Shown in pieces: positions 5,891 through 7,084 of a DNA stretch of 7,084 bases. The DNA is taken from NCBI GenBank assembly GCA_023399675.1, contig JAEWOM010000168.1:1-7084 (forward strand), read 5' to 3'. This DNA is from Bacteroidota bacterium. Its GTDB lineage: Bacteria; Bacteroidota; Bacteroidia; Flavobacteriales; Weeksellaceae. Made by a program: the position numbers and the translations under genes. The notes below the pieces were generated by a model. That model made no database searches. It saw only the letters and a program-made list of their open reading frames with translations, and had not been told where the DNA came from. Position 1 is the first letter of the stretch, and the number at the start of each line of letters is the position of its first letter.

Positions 5891-6559
5891 TTAATGCAGG
5901 TAGGAGAGAATTAACTCTATTGTCTGCTCCTTGTCCAGAAGTGTATTGTCGATGAGTATCGCATCTTCAGCCTGCTTCAGCGGAGCAACTTCACGCTCGC
6001 TGTCAATTTTATCACGCAGCTGGAGATTGACACGTACTGAGTGCATATCGGTTTCCGTTCCGCAAGAAATCAGTTCTGCATAACGGCGTTTGGTACGTTC
6101 ATCGATACTTGCAGTAAGGAAAAATTTGAAATCGGCATTCGGCAGAATGACCGTACCGATATCTCTGCCATCCATAATTACGCCTCCCTGTTCTGCGAGT
6201 TTCTGTTGTGTAGAGAGCAGAAAATCTCTCACAAACTGCTGTTTTGCCACCTGGCTCACAAATCTTGAAACATTCGGATCGCGGATGTCTTTATCGATAT
6301 TCCTGTTGTTCAGGTGCAGTTCAAGTGCGCCGTTAATATTTCTGAACTCAAGGTTGATCTGAGAAAGGTTCTTTTCGAGTTTATCCAGTTCCGGATTGCC
6401 GCTTCCGTCGACAAAATTTTGCAGCACAAATAAGGTAATACCTCTGTACAGCGCACCTGTATCAATGTGGATAAAGCCGAGTTGCTTAGCCAGCGCTTTG
6501 GAGATGGAACTTTTTCCCGTTGAAGAGTAACCGTCAATGGCAATTACAGGCTTTTTCAT
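5891..6559 (-). CDS. cmk: (d)CMP kinase (cytidylate kinase)
   Basis: A 222-residue cytosolic nucleoside monophosphate kinase that phosphorylates CMP and dCMP to the diphosphates using ATP, needed for CTP/dCTP recycling and nucleic acid synthesis. The N-terminal P-loop IDGYSSTGKSS (8-18, Lys16) is in the Ser-rich form common in Bacteroidota in place of the GPxGxGKGT form. DTGALYR (33-39), MDGRDIG (129-135) and the arginine-rich lid/CMP-binding segment RDKIDSER (182-189) are all diagnostic for Cmk, and the C-terminal IDNTLLDKEQT segment matches the family end. Length is normal. The frame runs 12 codons further upstream to 6595, but the Met at 6559 gives the standard MKKPVIAIDG opening, and a promoter-like -7 box lies inside the longer form, so the shorter start is preferred. 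It lies 41 nt downstream of porQ on the same strand, so it may be expressed both from its own promoter and by readthrough. Confidence 0.95.
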   Translation of the reverse strand: MKKPVIAIDGYSSTGKSSISKALAKQLGFIHIDTGALYRGITLFVLQNFVDGSGNPELDKLEKNLSQINLEFRNINGALELHLNNRNIDKDIRDPNVSRFVSQVAKQQFVRDFLLSTQQKLAEQGGVIMDGRDIGTVILPNADFKFFLTASIDERTKRRYAELISCGTETDMHSVRVNLQLRDKIDSEREVAPLKQAEDAILIDNTLLDKEQTIELILSYLH

Positions 6560-6566
6560 GGTTTTA

Positions 6567-6595
6567 CAAAGGTAAGAAATGTTCTCCGGAATCAA
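6567..6595 (-). promoter_or_regulatory. Putative promoter for cmk immediately before its start codon
   Basis: On the minus strand TACCTTTG (6574-6567) matches the TAnnTTTG -7 consensus exactly, with TTG (6595-6593) 18 nt upstream as a -33 element. Only seven bases (TAAAACC) separate the -7 box from the cmk ATG, so a transcript from here would be leaderless or have a leader of a few nucleotides. The box falls in the gap after the porQ stop, where an internal promoter would be expected. Confidence 0.45.
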
Positions 6596-6600
6596 GAAGC

Positions 6601-7084
6601 TTATTCAAAACCTCTGCCCGACATATCCACTGCAACTCCGACAATGGTCATGTTGCCTGAATTGTGATAGCGTACATGGGACAGATCGATCCGAATGGAA
6701 TTAAATTTGACGCCGAGTCCGGCAGATAATCCCGCAAAACTGCGCTGATCGACCACGGCAAGTTCATTTCCTCTTTTGATGTTGTAGCCTAAACGAAGGT
6801 TGAAGGCGCTTTCCGGGAACAGTTCAGCTCCGAGTGAAAAATGATCAAGAATTTTTCTTGGCAGTTTTACTTCCTGGCCGTTGTTATTACGCTCCGAGGA
6901 GATATCAAACTGCTGCAGATCGTGTGCTGTAATGGTTATGGCAGCCGGAAACGTATCGAGAATACGCGTGTATCCTAAATCGACGCGAAAAGGGAGAAGT
7001 TCGCGCGTGCCGTTATAGGATTTGAACTGATATCCAAAATTTCTGAAAACCAGACCAACCGTTTCCATGTCCTCAGCAATATGA
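6601..7084 (-). CDS. porQ: Type IX secretion system protein PorQ, 5' part missing
   Basis: The C-terminal ~160 residues of a PorQ-like protein; the frame stays open to the window edge (…HIAEDMETVGLVFRN), so the Met at 7068 is internal and most of the N-terminal half, about half the usual length, is outside. The sequence is a run of alternating beta-strands typical of a PorV/FadL-like outer-membrane barrel, with the PorQ-style segments VGLVFRNFGYQFKSYNG, LPFRVDLGYTRIL, ITITAHDLQQFDIS, FSLGAELFPE, FNLRLGYNIKR and SFAGLSAGLGVKFNSIRIDLSHVRYH. PorQ is part of the attachment complex of the type IX secretion system, which exports and surface-anchors proteins with a C-terminal T9SS domain; that role is known from the family. 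The neighbouring cmk agrees with a porQ-cmk arrangement I recall from flavobacteria, which strengthens the call. The last residues (GRGFE) lack the terminal aromatic residue common in barrels. Another PorV/PorP-like barrel is possible but less likely. Confidence 0.82.
   Translation of the reverse strand, partial: HIAEDMETVGLVFRNFGYQFKSYNGTRELLPFRVDLGYTRILDTFPAAITITAHDLQQFDISSERNNNGQEVKLPRKILDHFSLGAELFPESAFNLRLGYNIKRGNELAVVDQRSFAGLSAGLGVKFNSIRIDLSHVRYHNSGNMTIVGVAVDMSGRGFE

Overview
The window looks like ordinary chromosomal DNA from a member of the Bacteroidota, most likely a flavobacterium of the Weeksellaceae (Chryseobacterium/Kaistella-like). The evidence is: a PorQ fragment (type IX secretion, restricted to this phylum) next to cmk; a lipid-anchored Omp85 protein of the TamL type; A-rich stretches instead of Shine-Dalgarno sequences before starts; and promoter boxes of the phylum's TAnnTTTG (-7) / TTG (-33) kind. 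The lineage below phylum is an inference from protein resemblance, not from a search. I see no mobile element, CRISPR array, tRNA, rRNA or prophage.

Layout. 1-1215 (+): the 3' part of a SanA-like DUF218 envelope protein, then a classical short-chain dehydrogenase 20 nt downstream, probably one operon. 1227-3788 (-): a large TamL-type outer-membrane lipoprotein gene that converges on the dehydrogenase with only 11 nt between stops. 3774-4523 (+): a SpoU/TrmH-family RNA 2'-O-methyltransferase, divergent from tamL; the two coding regions overlap by 15 bp at their 5' ends and each appears to carry the other's promoter. A compact hairpin at 4505-4534 can end transcription from both sides. 4534-5791 (-): a three-gene envelope cassette (YtxH-like protein, PF07332-like holin-family/YqjE-type membrane protein, unknown membrane protein) with a terminator-like hairpin after the first gene. 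5891-7084 (-): cmk (cytidylate kinase), downstream of the 3' part of porQ.

Functionally the window is dominated by envelope biology: SanA-like barrier function, TamL outer-membrane assembly, the YtxH/holin-like cassette and PorQ secretion. Two housekeeping enzymes (RNA methyltransferase, Cmk) are interleaved. Almost all of the sequence is coding; the longest intergenic stretch is 99 nt (5792-5890), so no gene-free stretch over 300 bases exists. The features of most interest are the head-to-head overlap of tamL with the methyltransferase gene, the two symmetrical terminators, and the little-characterised YtxH-holin-unknown cassette.
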